A DNA stretch of 64,000 nucleotides from Pyralis farinalis (taxonomy: Eukaryota; Arthropoda; Insecta; Lepidoptera; Pyralidae). Under the pieces are notes generated by a model. It worked only from the letters and a program-made list of their open reading frames with translations, made no database searches and had not been told where the DNA came from. This document shows, one piece after another, positions 1 to 10,900 of this stretch. Location of the stretch: assembly GCA_947507595.1 (NCBI GenBank), contig OX382263.1, positions 30,351,133 to 30,415,132 of the forward strand. The letters run 5' to 3'. Made by a program: the position numbers and the translations under genes. How positions within the stretch are numbered: the stretch's first letter is position 1; each line of letters begins with the position of its first letter.

Positions 1-979
1 TAATATTTTTTTTTCAAACAGTATTGTATTTGTTTTTTTTTTTAACATAAGGAGTCTATAATCGGTAATGTCCTTATAGTTAGCAATTTATGTCACGAAG
101 GAAATAATATATGGAGAAACGATGAGACAAATATTACGTGGAAAGTCAATTCACCGCCACGGGTTGATGGGTAAAGTAGAACAGCGTACGCGTAGCTCTT
201 ATTGGCTAGTTCACGGATCAAACATCGCGACATTTATCGTCTTATTGGTTAAAATATCCTCCCATTGGTCAATAAACTCGAATCACTGATACATTGAGGT
301 ACTAAAGTACAATATTTTTGTAAGCTCCTTCATGGGCGGTCAAATGGTTTATTAGTTAATAGATTCAGGCGTTATTTTGCGAAAGTCAATACATTTTTTT
401 TTATATTCAACTATATTCAATACAATGTTAACAGAAATGTTTTCGTTCACAAAAAACCTTAAAGGTTTGTATTAGGAACGACCGTTCAACATTCAGTCGC
501 TTACAGCTAAATAGTGACTACGCACAAGTATATCTATAACCTTATACGTTTGTTGTACTCATACAATAGCAGGCCTCCGTCACTCGATGTACTTGCGCGC
601 GATATTTACCTACCGAGCGGTGTGTCCCCGGCTTCACAAACAAAAGTCAGTGGGCTGTCGCAAGCGCTCTCTATTGCACGCTCGTTCGCTCGCTGACTTC
701 GCTCACTGTGCACTCGTAATTCATACAATTAAAATACATCGAACTACTATAATTTTAATACTATAAATATCATTCTAATACTATAAACATCGAACTACTA
801 TAACTGGAATAATACTGTAATTGTATAATGTAATTCTGTGATAATACTGTAAATATAGTGAATAATGACTGTAAATATTACGTTATTAATTATTATAAGT
901 TGATTGACATTTGTGTGGTTTAAATTATTGTAAATAGTACCGAATTTGTGTGATTTTAAATTTAAATAATATAAAAACA
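1..979. promoter_or_regulatory. Upstream region of THAP-like gene, CpG-rich block
   Basis: No gene is seen in 1-979. Several CCAAT-type boxes occur at about 205-275 (attggct, attggtt, ccattggtc). At about 490-715 the DNA turns rich in CpG (cgcgcg, cgctcgttcgctcgctg), unlike the AT-rich surroundings, and is followed by AT-rich leader sequence up to an ATG at 980. A promoter for the downstream THAP exon is an inference from composition and position only. Around 355-395 lies a fragment (ggcgttattttgcgaaagtc) that is the outer end of interspersed repeat A. Confidence 0.35.
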
Positions 980-1078
980 ATGTCGGCCCGACATTTTTGT
1001 GAAGTTGGTGGTTGTTTATCAAATAAAAGGAATAAAAACCTGTCGTTTTTTAGTTTGCCTGTTGATGAAAAAAGGCAA
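980..1078 (+). CDS. First coding exon of a THAP zinc-finger protein (partial)
   Basis: Thirty-three codons start at ATG 980: MSARHFCEVGG then C12, with LSFFSLP at about residues 21-27 and ending DEKRQ. C7-x4-C12 plus the Phe-rich S-F-F-S-L-P match the start of a THAP domain, a C2CH DNA-binding zinc finger (C-x2-4-C, then a later C-x2-H). A donor, caa|gtacct, follows at 1079 in phase 0. This agrees with the THAP domain being split, because the second Cys/His pair and the conserved Trp are absent here. I did not find the next exon. It may encode a host THAP transcription factor or a THAP-derived transposase. The exon is too short for ordinary ORF filters and has no similarity to the repeats in the window. 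Confidence 0.55.
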
Positions 1079-1483
1079 GTACCTTCCTACATAATGAAAC
1101 TCTTTTAATATAGGTACATATAAATACGTACTTATTTGGATGAATTTATAGAATAGAATAATAGGTGTGTGGGTTAGTTTTAATTACTTTCAACATTAAA
1201 GGCGGATTTTGAGTCACAACATAAAAATATGAATCTAAAAATGTATGAAACAATGTATGTATGAAAACGATTCCGTTCTGACGCGTCGGAACACGACGAC
1301 ACGTCAGATAAATAAATGAGCTGTGGCTGTAGCTATGTTTGCATTATAGTTGTGACAACACGTAAACCATTTTAAAGTTAATGCCACATTAAGTCTATAG
1401 CTATCTCTATTGTTCTTCCTTAATTAGACAAGGGCAGCATGAATGTCTCATTAGCTTAAAATGTTTTTCGAGCAACTGGGCGT

Positions 1484-1690
1484 TAGTGTGGTGGCTAGTG
1501 ACCCTGCCTGCCACGTCAGCCGTCGTGGGTTCGAATCCCGCTAGGGGCAAATAAATAAATATAAATATAGTTTGTATGATGAATATGGATAGGTACCTAT
1601 TATACTCGAGTTATGGGTGTCTATACTGTTTATATATGTACATATAAATATTATGTCATTTATTTTAATTTAATCTACACTACAATTTTT
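1484..1690 (+). repeat. tRNA-headed SINE-like repeat (family K)
   Basis: The stretch begins with a tRNA-like pol III promoter. An A-box-like gtggtggctagtg lies at about 1489 and a B-box gggttcgaatcccgc at about 1526, followed by an AT-rich body with short tandem aaat/ataa runs. It has no cloverleaf that would make it a functional tRNA gene. Only one copy is evident in the window. Confidence 0.5.
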
Positions 1691-2400
1691 TATTTTAATT
1701 TACACTACAAATCTTAAACAAGCCACTTTGGTACCTACCAGATAGTGTGTGAACAATATTTTTATCGTAGCAGCAACCCTGGCTTTATTAAGATGGCCGC
1801 CACGCCGCACTGCTGCGAATCGATAACAACTCTATAGTCGAGCGAATTAGGCACAATTTAGCACGCAGCAGTCGCCGACGCCTCGCGGCAAGTTGCAGTA
1901 GGTATCTAACGCGGCAGGTATAGGAATTTTTGTATGGAGTGATGTATCTGTTACGAAGTAACTATTAAGTAATCTGTGACAATAGTGCCAAATTCTGTCC
2001 ACCTGCCTAGTCCACTCCCAAACAACCATCGTTGGGTCATACGAAAATAAATCAGGCAGGTAGATCGCAACGCACTGCAGTGGGGGAAGATAACTTCGCA
2101 TATACATACAGGCTGTTGCAAGCTTTTTAGAAAATTATTGTTTAATTTTTGGAGTGATACTTTTCTTGTTTCGATGTCTATGTTATTAATCAAACGAGGT
2201 ATTATATAAGAGCTAGTACGTTGTCCGTAAGTATTATCGGCATATATTCGGCATAACTAATTCATGGTTTGTTATTTGTCTTGTAGTTATATTGTGATCT
2301 TTTTGTTTTTGAATTCAAAAAAATTGAAAAATTGTTCTTTTAGTAGGTTATAATTAACTTGAACATTTATTTTGCGAAAGTCAATACATGCCATTCATCT
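1690..2400. other. No gene seen; AT-rich intergenic DNA
   Basis: I see no exon with flanking splice sites and no recognised protein. Overlapping minus-strand open frames at about 1847-2193 have no recognisable motif and conflict with each other. At about 2368-2400 the outer end of repeat A begins (ttgcgaaagtcaatac). Confidence 0.4.
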
Positions 2401-2690
2401 AAATTGCTTTGTTGTGTTTCCGCCACCAGTAGTTTATGAGAACTAGCGCTTGCGGTCACCCACCCACTAAGGTTGCTAGATGCAACATGCCATCACTGCT
2501 ATGGCTGCTCCGGTAGTTTCTCCTGTTGTCATCCTCGCGATTGCCCGCCATCCGGAACAGAAACCGCATGCACCCGCCACCGTGCTGCTACCATGACTGC
2601 CCTCGACGTCGCTGCGTGTTTTGCCTCTTCACATCCTCAGGCGTTGCAGATGTTAGTCGTTAGAATAACATGCTACAAGTGACAAATTAG
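2400..2690 (+). repeat. Interspersed repeat A
   Basis: GC-rich repeat beginning ctttgttgtgtttccgccac and running through gatgcaacatgcc, tatggctgctccggtag and accgtgctgctaccatg. The same blocks recur at 18815-18900, 25170-25310, 25320-25640, 44555-44690, 50345-50450, 19375-19530 and 61440-61600. The apparent ORFs inside (Cys/His-rich) are repeat sequence, not genes. Confidence 0.75.
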
Positions 2691-3877
2691 CTATTATACA
2701 GAGGGCGGGGGTGATGAGTGAAGAGATATAGAGGGAAGTTACTTAACTGGGGTCTGTCATTTTATTCATAAGAATAATTTTAGAATTTATATGTTCAATA
2801 ATTTCTAATTGTTTCCTAATATTTAGTATTAAACCTTTATCCATTGTGTGTAAAATGTTGTACGTGTTAGTGGGCTAGACTATGTCATTTATCTATAAGA
2901 TGTTCGGCGAAGTGTGACCTTTCCGGGCGATTGTTTTTACACGCCGATACGTGTTCATGAAATCGTTTTTGAAAATTAAAAGCTTATAGACGCCGTACAG
3001 TAGTCTATTACGAAATTTCGAATATTTTGACAAATAAATGCACTGCGACTTTGTCACACAAGGACACATGAGTGACAGACGAAATGTGGAGGGAGATCGT
3101 TTGTTAATTTCTACAAAATTTGCCGCTTAGTGGAAGTGAAAGGTGGAAGATGCGGAAGGAGATATATTTGTGACGAAGAGGATGCGGATGAGGAATAGTA
3201 AGTAAATAAGAGAGGGAGGGAGAGAGGGATATCATTTTAGTTTGAAATTCAAATAAAACAACAAATAGCTACAGTATTCATTTCTTTATCTCTAACTCAA
3301 CTCTTTTAATAATCATAATTGACAATTGGGAGATGTACTTTTGAAATTCATTTTTGACGCCAGGTTTTATCTGGTCATTTGCCAATCCATATAGACAGGG
3401 GGAGATAGGTATTGCATGTGGTAATGGTAAGTAATGCGACCATAGATAAGCGAAAATAAAAATTAAGTCAGCTGTGTATGCCTGGTAGGGTTAAGTCAGG
3501 AAGAACGCAGGTGGCGTGTGGGGGCGGTTGCCATAGTTATGCGCACGTTATTGAATATCCGCATGCGCGATGAAAACTTTTCTTATTTTCCTTCTAATCT
3601 AGGAGGAAGCGATAGATGAAGAGGATTTTTTTTAACTTTATTTTATAGGTAAAGGTTGAGAAACTCCAAAAAATGCGGAATTTCCGCATCATGAAGAAAC
3701 CGAAGCGGAATTCTCGCCAACATTGCAAACCTTATATTGCAGGATAGCGACAGGAAGGATGTTACACATCGATATAATAATGTCATGTTGCCTGGAATCT
3801 AGGGCTGTTAAACTATTGGAACAAAAAATACAACAAAATCTTTGGCGTCACCATTCCCCTATTTCTATATTTTTTTT
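2690..3877. other. No gene seen
   Basis: This is purine-rich and AT-rich DNA (for example gaggaatagtaagtaaataagagagggagggagagaggg at about 3190-3230). No splice-flanked open frame or recognised repeat was found. It would be an intron of the THAP gene if that gene continues to the right. Confidence 0.35.
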
Positions 3878-4369
3878 TAGACATGGGTAACTCAGCAAAA
3901 ATCTCTGCTTCAATACAGTAACTCTGAAGCAGCCTACTGTATCAGCTCATTGAGTTAACTCAAAATTGCGCTATGACGCAACAAGATTGTACGCAGTAGC
4001 ACAGAACATGTAAAGCGCAACACGCGCAACAGTACAGAATCTCAGATCCCATGATCGCTTCACTCAAGCCATTGACTTAGTGAGTGAGCGAGACAATGAG
4101 TCGGCTCAGGGCTCAGTCACTCGGTCGTCGGTACTCAACTCAGTGTTGCGCAGAATGCGCAGTAGTGATTACGCACGCGCGGCGCAGCGCGCTGCTTCAT
4201 GAATGAACTTTTACTACTTACATTTTTTTTACTACGTCTATGTTACTTACATACTTTTAGTAGGTATTGCGCTGTGCGTTGATACATTTTGAAAAAGTGT
4301 GCTGATACATTCACGAAGTGTACTGTATCAGCACAATTGCGCGGCGCAGCGCAGTGTTACACATGTCTA
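3878..4369. mobile_element. hAT-like MITE (492 bp) upstream of the exonuclease gene
   Basis: The terminal inverted repeats are TAGACATGGGTAAC on the left and, reverse-complemented, TAGACATGTGTAAC on the right (12 of 14 or better). Both ends abut eight T residues (3870-3877 and 4370-4377), consistent with an 8-bp target duplication typical of hAT elements, although a T-run is weak evidence. The interior is rich in actcagtc and gcgcagcgc and encodes no transposase. The element ends 193 bp before the exonuclease start codon. Confidence 0.7.
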
Positions 4370-4562
4370 TTTTTTTTTATTTTGTCTCCTTTTACCATTT
4401 TATTATGATATGATTTTATTTTAAGTTTTATTGTTATCATTATCTTTAATTTGCGTAAAGTTTTGATACGTACAATCTTATCTTACACTGAATAGTTATG
4501 TAAATATAATTGAAGTTACTAGTGTTGATTTACTTTAACATTGTTTTATTTGTTATTTTAAC

Positions 4563-4919
4563 ATGAAAATTATCGGACTATACTGTGAAATGATTGGGGT
4601 CTACCCTAAAAATACGGATAGTTTAGCAAGAGTATCGATTGTAGACGAAAAGTCTATAATTTTATACGACAAATATGTAAGGCAGAATAGAAGGGTATAT
4701 TGTTACCGGACAAAAATTACAGGTATTGTCAAAGAGGACTTGTATAATGGTAAAAAATTTAAAAATGCCAGACGAGAAGTGATAAATATATTGAAAAATT
4801 CAATATTAGTCGGACATAGCATACATCATGATTTGAATATTTTACAAATAACACCAGATATATTGTATGACATTAACTGCCAAGTGAGGGATATTGCTGT
4901 ATATGGATATTTTCGAAAG
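4563..4919 (+). CDS. Exonuclease-like gene, exon 1 (residues 1-119)
   Basis: This exon carries Exo I with the D-to-Y change and Exo II. It ends YGYFRK at donor gtatgtacc (4920). The unspliced reading frame runs only seven codons further before a stop, so the ORF is clearly an exon. Confidence 0.85.
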
Positions 4920-7900
4920 GTATGTACCTACGTTTATTAGTTTTTAAACTTAATCAAACTGTATACAATCCGCGCCACGAATTATGAAACTGCGCAGAAC
5001 TCAAAAATCGTGTTTCACTGGTGTTGAGGTTTAGGGTATGTACCCACAACAACGAGCGACGCGGTGCGCGCCGCCGCCGTCCCGCGCGTCCAGTCGCCCG
5101 CGTATCCCTCGGATCTGCTCCCCTATTGTACCCTTGTTTTCACAAGTCTCAAGTCGTAATGTGATTAGACACTTAAATCTTAGAATTACCGTATTGGCAT
5201 CTTTACATTTATAGATAAATAACAAAATTTCAATACTGTGGATAGAATGTGCCAGTAAGTGGGTCTTAGCGTGTGGATACCTTAATTTTTTTTTTTATAT
5301 AATAACTAAGTATTAACACCGACAGTAATTGGGTCTTAGTGTGAAAGTAATGTATTGAAAAAAAGTTTGAGAGACTTATCCACATTCATTATAAGTAATT
5401 TTAATAGCATTAGATTACATATCACATAAATTTTTTTTTTTTTTTTTTTTTGTTATTATTTGACTATCTGCAATCAGTACTGGTACTATAAGCAGGTGGG
5501 TTGAAGGTTACAGGGCGTTGGAAGATCATTGTCCAATGACAAATCTCTACATTTCAGCTGGGTACAAATCTCTCATCCAGCTCCAGGATATTCGCTCTTT
5601 TCAGTCTTTTTGCTGGGTTGTTAACTAGTAGCTTCCGAGCCAGTTCGTTTGGGTGAATTGCTAATCGCGCCTTGTATTGAGTGCTTGTTTTCCCAATTTC
5701 TTCCTTGACTGTGGGGATATTGGCAAAATGGTGAATTTCCGAATTGGTGATGAACCATGGGGCCTTTAGAATGCACTTAAGGATGCTGTTTTGACAGCGT
5801 TGGAGAACTTCTATGTTCGAGTGACTAGAGCTTCCCCACAATTGTATGCCGTAGGTCCAAATTGGTTTGAGTGCAACCTTGTATATGAGCAGTTTGTTTT
5901 CCGTAGACAGATATGATTTTCTGCCGAGTAGCCAATCTAGACTTCTGAATCTTATACTGATTTCGTCTCGTTTCGCTTTTATGTGTTTTTTCCAGGTGAG
6001 TCGCCGATCAAGGTGAAACCCCAGATACTTAACACAGTCAACGTGTGGGAGCGGTTCATGGCCCAGGGTGACCACTGGACAGTTGCCTTTTCGTAGGGCG
6101 AATGTAATTTGCTGAGATTTGGAGGCACTAGACTTGATTCTCCATGTTTTAAGCCAATTATCGATCTTATCTAGGTGGTGTTGGAGCATGGCGGAAGCGA
6201 CTTCAGGCTTTGTGTGACTGGCTAGGATAGCGGTATCGTCTGCGTAAGTAGCTGTAGTTACTTGATCACTGGTTGGCAGATCCGCTGTGAACAGTGTGTA
6301 AAGATAAGGACCCAGAACAGATCCTTGTGGAACGCCTGCTGCGATGTCATAGATGGTAGACCTGGCATCTTCCTCTTTAACTTGGAATATCCTATCCGTA
6401 AGGTAGGACTGGAGGATTCCAAAGAACGCATGCGGGAGCAGAGACTTAATTTTGCAGATGAGTCCCTTGTGCCATACTCTGTCAAATGCTTGCTGGATGT
6501 CAAGAAATGCGGATGCGCAGTATTCCTTTTGCTCCAGAGATGAGCGGATTTTGTCGCAAACTCTATGAACCTGTTCAATTGTGGAATGTCGTTGTCTAAA
6601 GCCGAACTGGTGATTCGGGATAGTCTTGAGGTCCTCCAAGACGGGGATTAGTCTACTTAGGAAAACCCTCTCCCAGACCTTAGACAAAACCGGAAGTAGA
6701 CTTATTGGACGATATGATGATACAATGTTGGCTGGTTTACCTTGCTTATGAATCATAACGATTTGAGAGACTTTCCAATGATTAGGAAAGTAAGATGTTC
6801 TGAGAGTAGCATTTATTAGGATCGTTAGGAACACAATAGCTTTTCTAGGTAGTTCTTTGAGAACACGTGAAGTAATCAAATCGTAACCAGGTGCCGATTT
6901 GTCTTTTAGCTTTAGGATTACACGCCGAATTTCTCTAGGTGTTGCGAGTCTCAACAGGGGATCCGGTTGTAAAGGTTGGCTCATTATTTGATTTATAGAA
7001 TATTCGTCAGTTCCGGGATCTGCATCATTAGGTCTGAATACTTTGCTTAGGTGGGTAGCAAACGTCTCTGCTTTCTCCTGACTGGTTCTAGCCCATTTAC
7101 TGTCCGAGGTCTTAATTGGTGGTTTTGGTTGCTGGGGCCGGTTGAGGTGCTTAGCTACTTTCCACAGGGAGTAATTGGTGGCCTTGCAAGCGCTCAGTGA
7201 TTCCACATGTTCTCTGGTTTGGTCATCTTGACAGCTTTTGATTTGCAGCTGTAGTTCCTTAGCTGCCTTGTTAAAGGCTGTTTTATCGGCTGGGTGTCTG
7301 CTGGTATGCCAAACGCGTCGAAGTCTTCTTTTTTCTTCAATCATGGACTTAAGAGCAGAGGTAGGTACATTTACATTGAGATTTGGGTTTTGGATAGATG
7401 GGGTACATTTCCACGCTGCTTCTTGAATGAGATGCGAAATATATTTGGTTGCATCCTCGACATCCTCTGAGGATTTGAGAGGAATTTGCAAGTTGATGTT
7501 CTCATCTATAAAGTCCCTGAATGCAGCCCAATCGGTTCGGTGATTATATAATGACTCACTCGGTTTGAGGAATATTGACGTGGAGATGGATAACAGGACT
7601 GGAGTGTGATCTGATGTGCCATCCAGACATGACCTGACGTTCAGATAATTTGAGGCGATGCCTCTCACCACAAAAAAGTCCAACAAGTCTGGAATCTTAT
7701 TTGGGTCTGTTGGCCAGTATGTTGGTTCGCCGGTAGAGATCGTCGTGAGACGTAGTGAATCTAAACATTTCTTTAGTTCTCTTCCTCTGGTGGTGGTGAG
7801 CCTAGAGCCCCAGTGAGAGTGTTTGGCATTCCAATCACCGCCGGCGACAAAACGGTTCCCTAGTGTCCGAAGGTAAGCGGAAAATCTGTCCTCGGTGATT

Positions 7901-10900
7901 TTGTGTTTGGGCGGGCAGTATACAGCTGAGATAGTGATATTACCCGATTTGTCCGATACCGTTATAGACGTAGCTTGAAGGTAGTCCGATGCAAAAGGTG
8001 GTTCTTGGAAGTGCCTTATTGAATTCTTTATAATAATAGCAGTTCCTCCGTGGGCGGTTTCATCTGGATGGTTAGTTGAGTAGATGGTGAATCCAGGAAT
8101 ATTAACTAGACTGCGAACGGTAAAATGCGTTTCAGATACAAGCAAGATATCCAACTTATGTAGATGTATTATCAGTTCCACATCATGTTTGTTGACAGAT
8201 AGACCGTTAGTGTTCCAGGTGGCCATACGCAAGTCTATGAAGAGGACAACCTTTCAACTAGTTTCACTATAAGGTTCATCATTGAACTTATTTGTTGTAG
8301 GAGCGCGTCAATTTTCTCTGACTGTTTTATAAGTAGGTCTTCGATAGCTTTGGGAGCAGTTGCTTGTTGAGTGTAAGTCTTTTTTAAGGCGTCCGCATAG
8401 GTATTTTCGCGGCTATGAGTTGTGGGATTGTTGCGAGTCCTGTCGTTCTTGAGATCGTTGGCGACGGATTCGAAAGTCTTTTGCGGTTTAACAGACGATT
8501 GCCTAGGCGGATTTTTACTGCTTCTGTTAAACTTTCTGTCAAGGATCTCCTTGTAGACCTGACATCCCTTGTAATTTGCTGGATGATTGCCTTGACAAAG
8601 AGCGCAGGTAGCCGGCGTGTTGCGATCCTTTTTTGGGCAGTCACTTGTTTTGTGCGAGAGGGCACATTTAACACAGCGGTAGGGTCTGGTGCAGTTGTTT
8701 TTCGTGTGACCATATTGCTGACACCTATTGCATTGGGGTATGGTGTTACGCTTTTTAGGATCCTCAATAATCACCGATGTGTGGTAAATTGTTTTAATAT
8801 CTTTGGCCTTTTTATTGTTTGGGCTTGGTTCTAGGTTTACAAAGAATGTAGAGGTAGGTATTTTTTCTGGGCCATAGCGGGCATTGATTATTTCACCGAC
8901 GACTTTATTCCCCGTGATAGAAATAGCATCCTCAATCGCTTTGAGAGGTGTTGTGTGATGTAAGTTACGAATGACAATCCTACAACACTTATCTTCTTTA
9001 CGGGTGAAGGTATGTCCTATAAGACCTTTTTCTCGGACCAGCGACATGAGTTTTTTGTAAGAATCTGGGTCTTTGCAGTTTACTCTGAGTTGGGTCTTTG
9101 ATGCAATTCTGAATGTGTAATCAGAAGATTTTAGGACTGTTTCAATTGTGTCTTTAAGTTTTGTGACGTCTTCTATCCCGTACAGAATGAGAGGAGGGGG
9201 CTTGTTAGGAGCTTTGAGCGGTACGCCTGGTTCAGGGATGTCTAGGGGAAGAACTGCATATCTGTTGCTGGTTGAGGGTTCGCTAACATCAGAGGTGGGA
9301 GATAACGAGGTTCTTGGTCTCTTTTTTTGCCTTGTTGTGGGTACTCTCTGCCATTCCGGCGTGGGTGTAGTTGTTTGTAGGGTTTCCTTATACCGAGCAA
9401 ACGGAGGTATGTCGCCAATCGATGAGCTCCTTGGTCTGTTTAGGAACATACTTTTGTGGAAAGTTTGTTGGATGAATTTAGCTTTCGGTTTTTCACCAGT
9501 ATTTGATCCTGAATGGGCTTGTTCGAATGCTGTTTTTCCAGTAGTATTTACTGATGTAGTAGGTCGGGTTACTGCGTCCAGACTGTTAGGGTCATAATCT
9601 TCAATATATTGCAAAATTGTGCCTCCCCCAGATACGATGAGGCTGTCTGAGTTACCCTGTGGGTTCTTCTCAGAGAAGGATTCTCCAGTGCCACTGGTAC
9701 CTTCCTGGGGTATTATGTTTTGTAACCTTGCTTCCATTGTTTTTTGGCATACTTATCGGGTACATGCAGCCTAGCCTTTGATGAGCCAACACCTACGTAC
9801 AAGGCAGTACGTTTAGTTTATTATTCGGAGTACTTTCTCCTAGACCAACGGCCAGCCAAGGCTTACGAGATTGGTCTTCCCGGGTCCGAGCTTTGATTAG
9901 AGTGGCGGCTCCTACTCGCCACTGTCGTCCTCATATCATCGGGTTTTGTGCCATTTTTTAGAAGATTCCCTGCCATAGGAGACACCAGCACCCCTCAATT
10001 TAGACCGCCCAGTTGCCCGCGGCTGCCAAGGCAGCTAGCCTCCATATCTGGAAGCCGTATCGCTATCCGCAACCTGCGACGCGTGTGGCGGCACCGGGCA
10101 TGTGCCTCTGGGAAGTGTCACCCAGCACCACAAATCACATAAATTATCACATAAATAGTTATAATTATTTCGTGATCACTTCTTAAAGTGCCAATAATTA
10201 GGTGGATTACTTTATTTAAAATATTAAATTCACCGACTGTAATTAGTTTTTAATTTCGATTTCTATATGTGATAAAACAGTTGCCTAGATAGTGATTATG
10301 ACATATTAATAAATACATTTCCTATTAATTATTATATCTTGGATATAAATCAATGTTATCAATAATTATTAAATATTCATTTGATAGATATGACATTGCT
10401 TTGACACTGAATGTAAATAAGAATTAAATTACAACTTTATCTTTTACTTTGCATGTCAATTATTGGTGCGACATACTTGCACCTACTGTTATATTGTGAA
10501 CCTATTTACCATGTTAGCTTGCAAATAAATTATTTAAATTATTTGAGTGTTAATCAGTTTTTATGTTTATATTATACTAGTTGTTATGTTTATATTATAG
10601 TAGTTGATGAGTTGCCAGATTGATCTTAGCTGACTTTACTACAACAAATTGCTATGCAATCTATAGCTGTCAAGGGAGGAATATTACTCACTTTTGTCTA
10701 CTGACCAGTTCTACTAAAAACCTGCAGTTGCATGTTTACGCTTGTCATTTGAGTCATGCAGGAATAGTGCAGTGCCAATATGTGTATTATAAAGTTTTCT
10801 GTACTGCAACAACACTGCAACTGTACGTATTCTGCAAATGAATTTATCACCTGTCATGTTACCATATTTGTCTTGTTTACTTAATATTGGGACTCTGCTT

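Larger units (their letters stand above)
5434..10133 (-). mobile_element. Full-length jockey-like non-LTR retrotransposon (LINE)
   Basis: The element is about 4.7 kb on the minus strand: a 5' UTR (about 10133-9738), ORF1 (9737-8235), ORF2 (8232-5554), a short 3' UTR, and a poly(A) seen as a run of T at about 5433-5451. The target-site duplication atcacataaa(tt) is present at 5423-5432 and 10134-10143. Both ORFs are uninterrupted. With the perfect TSD, this indicates a young, possibly mobilisation-competent copy inserted antisense in the intron of the exonuclease gene. Confidence 0.93.

Noticed and set aside
1484..1560. tRNA gene
   Set aside because: A-box and B-box are present but no full cloverleaf; the sequence is SINE-like.
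8384..9597. Plus-strand and alternate-frame ORFs over LINE ORF1
   Set aside because: Shadows of the retrotransposon ORF on the other strand or frame.
10620..10841. 73-codon plus frame
   Set aside because: No motif, no splice context; lies in intron between two LINEs.
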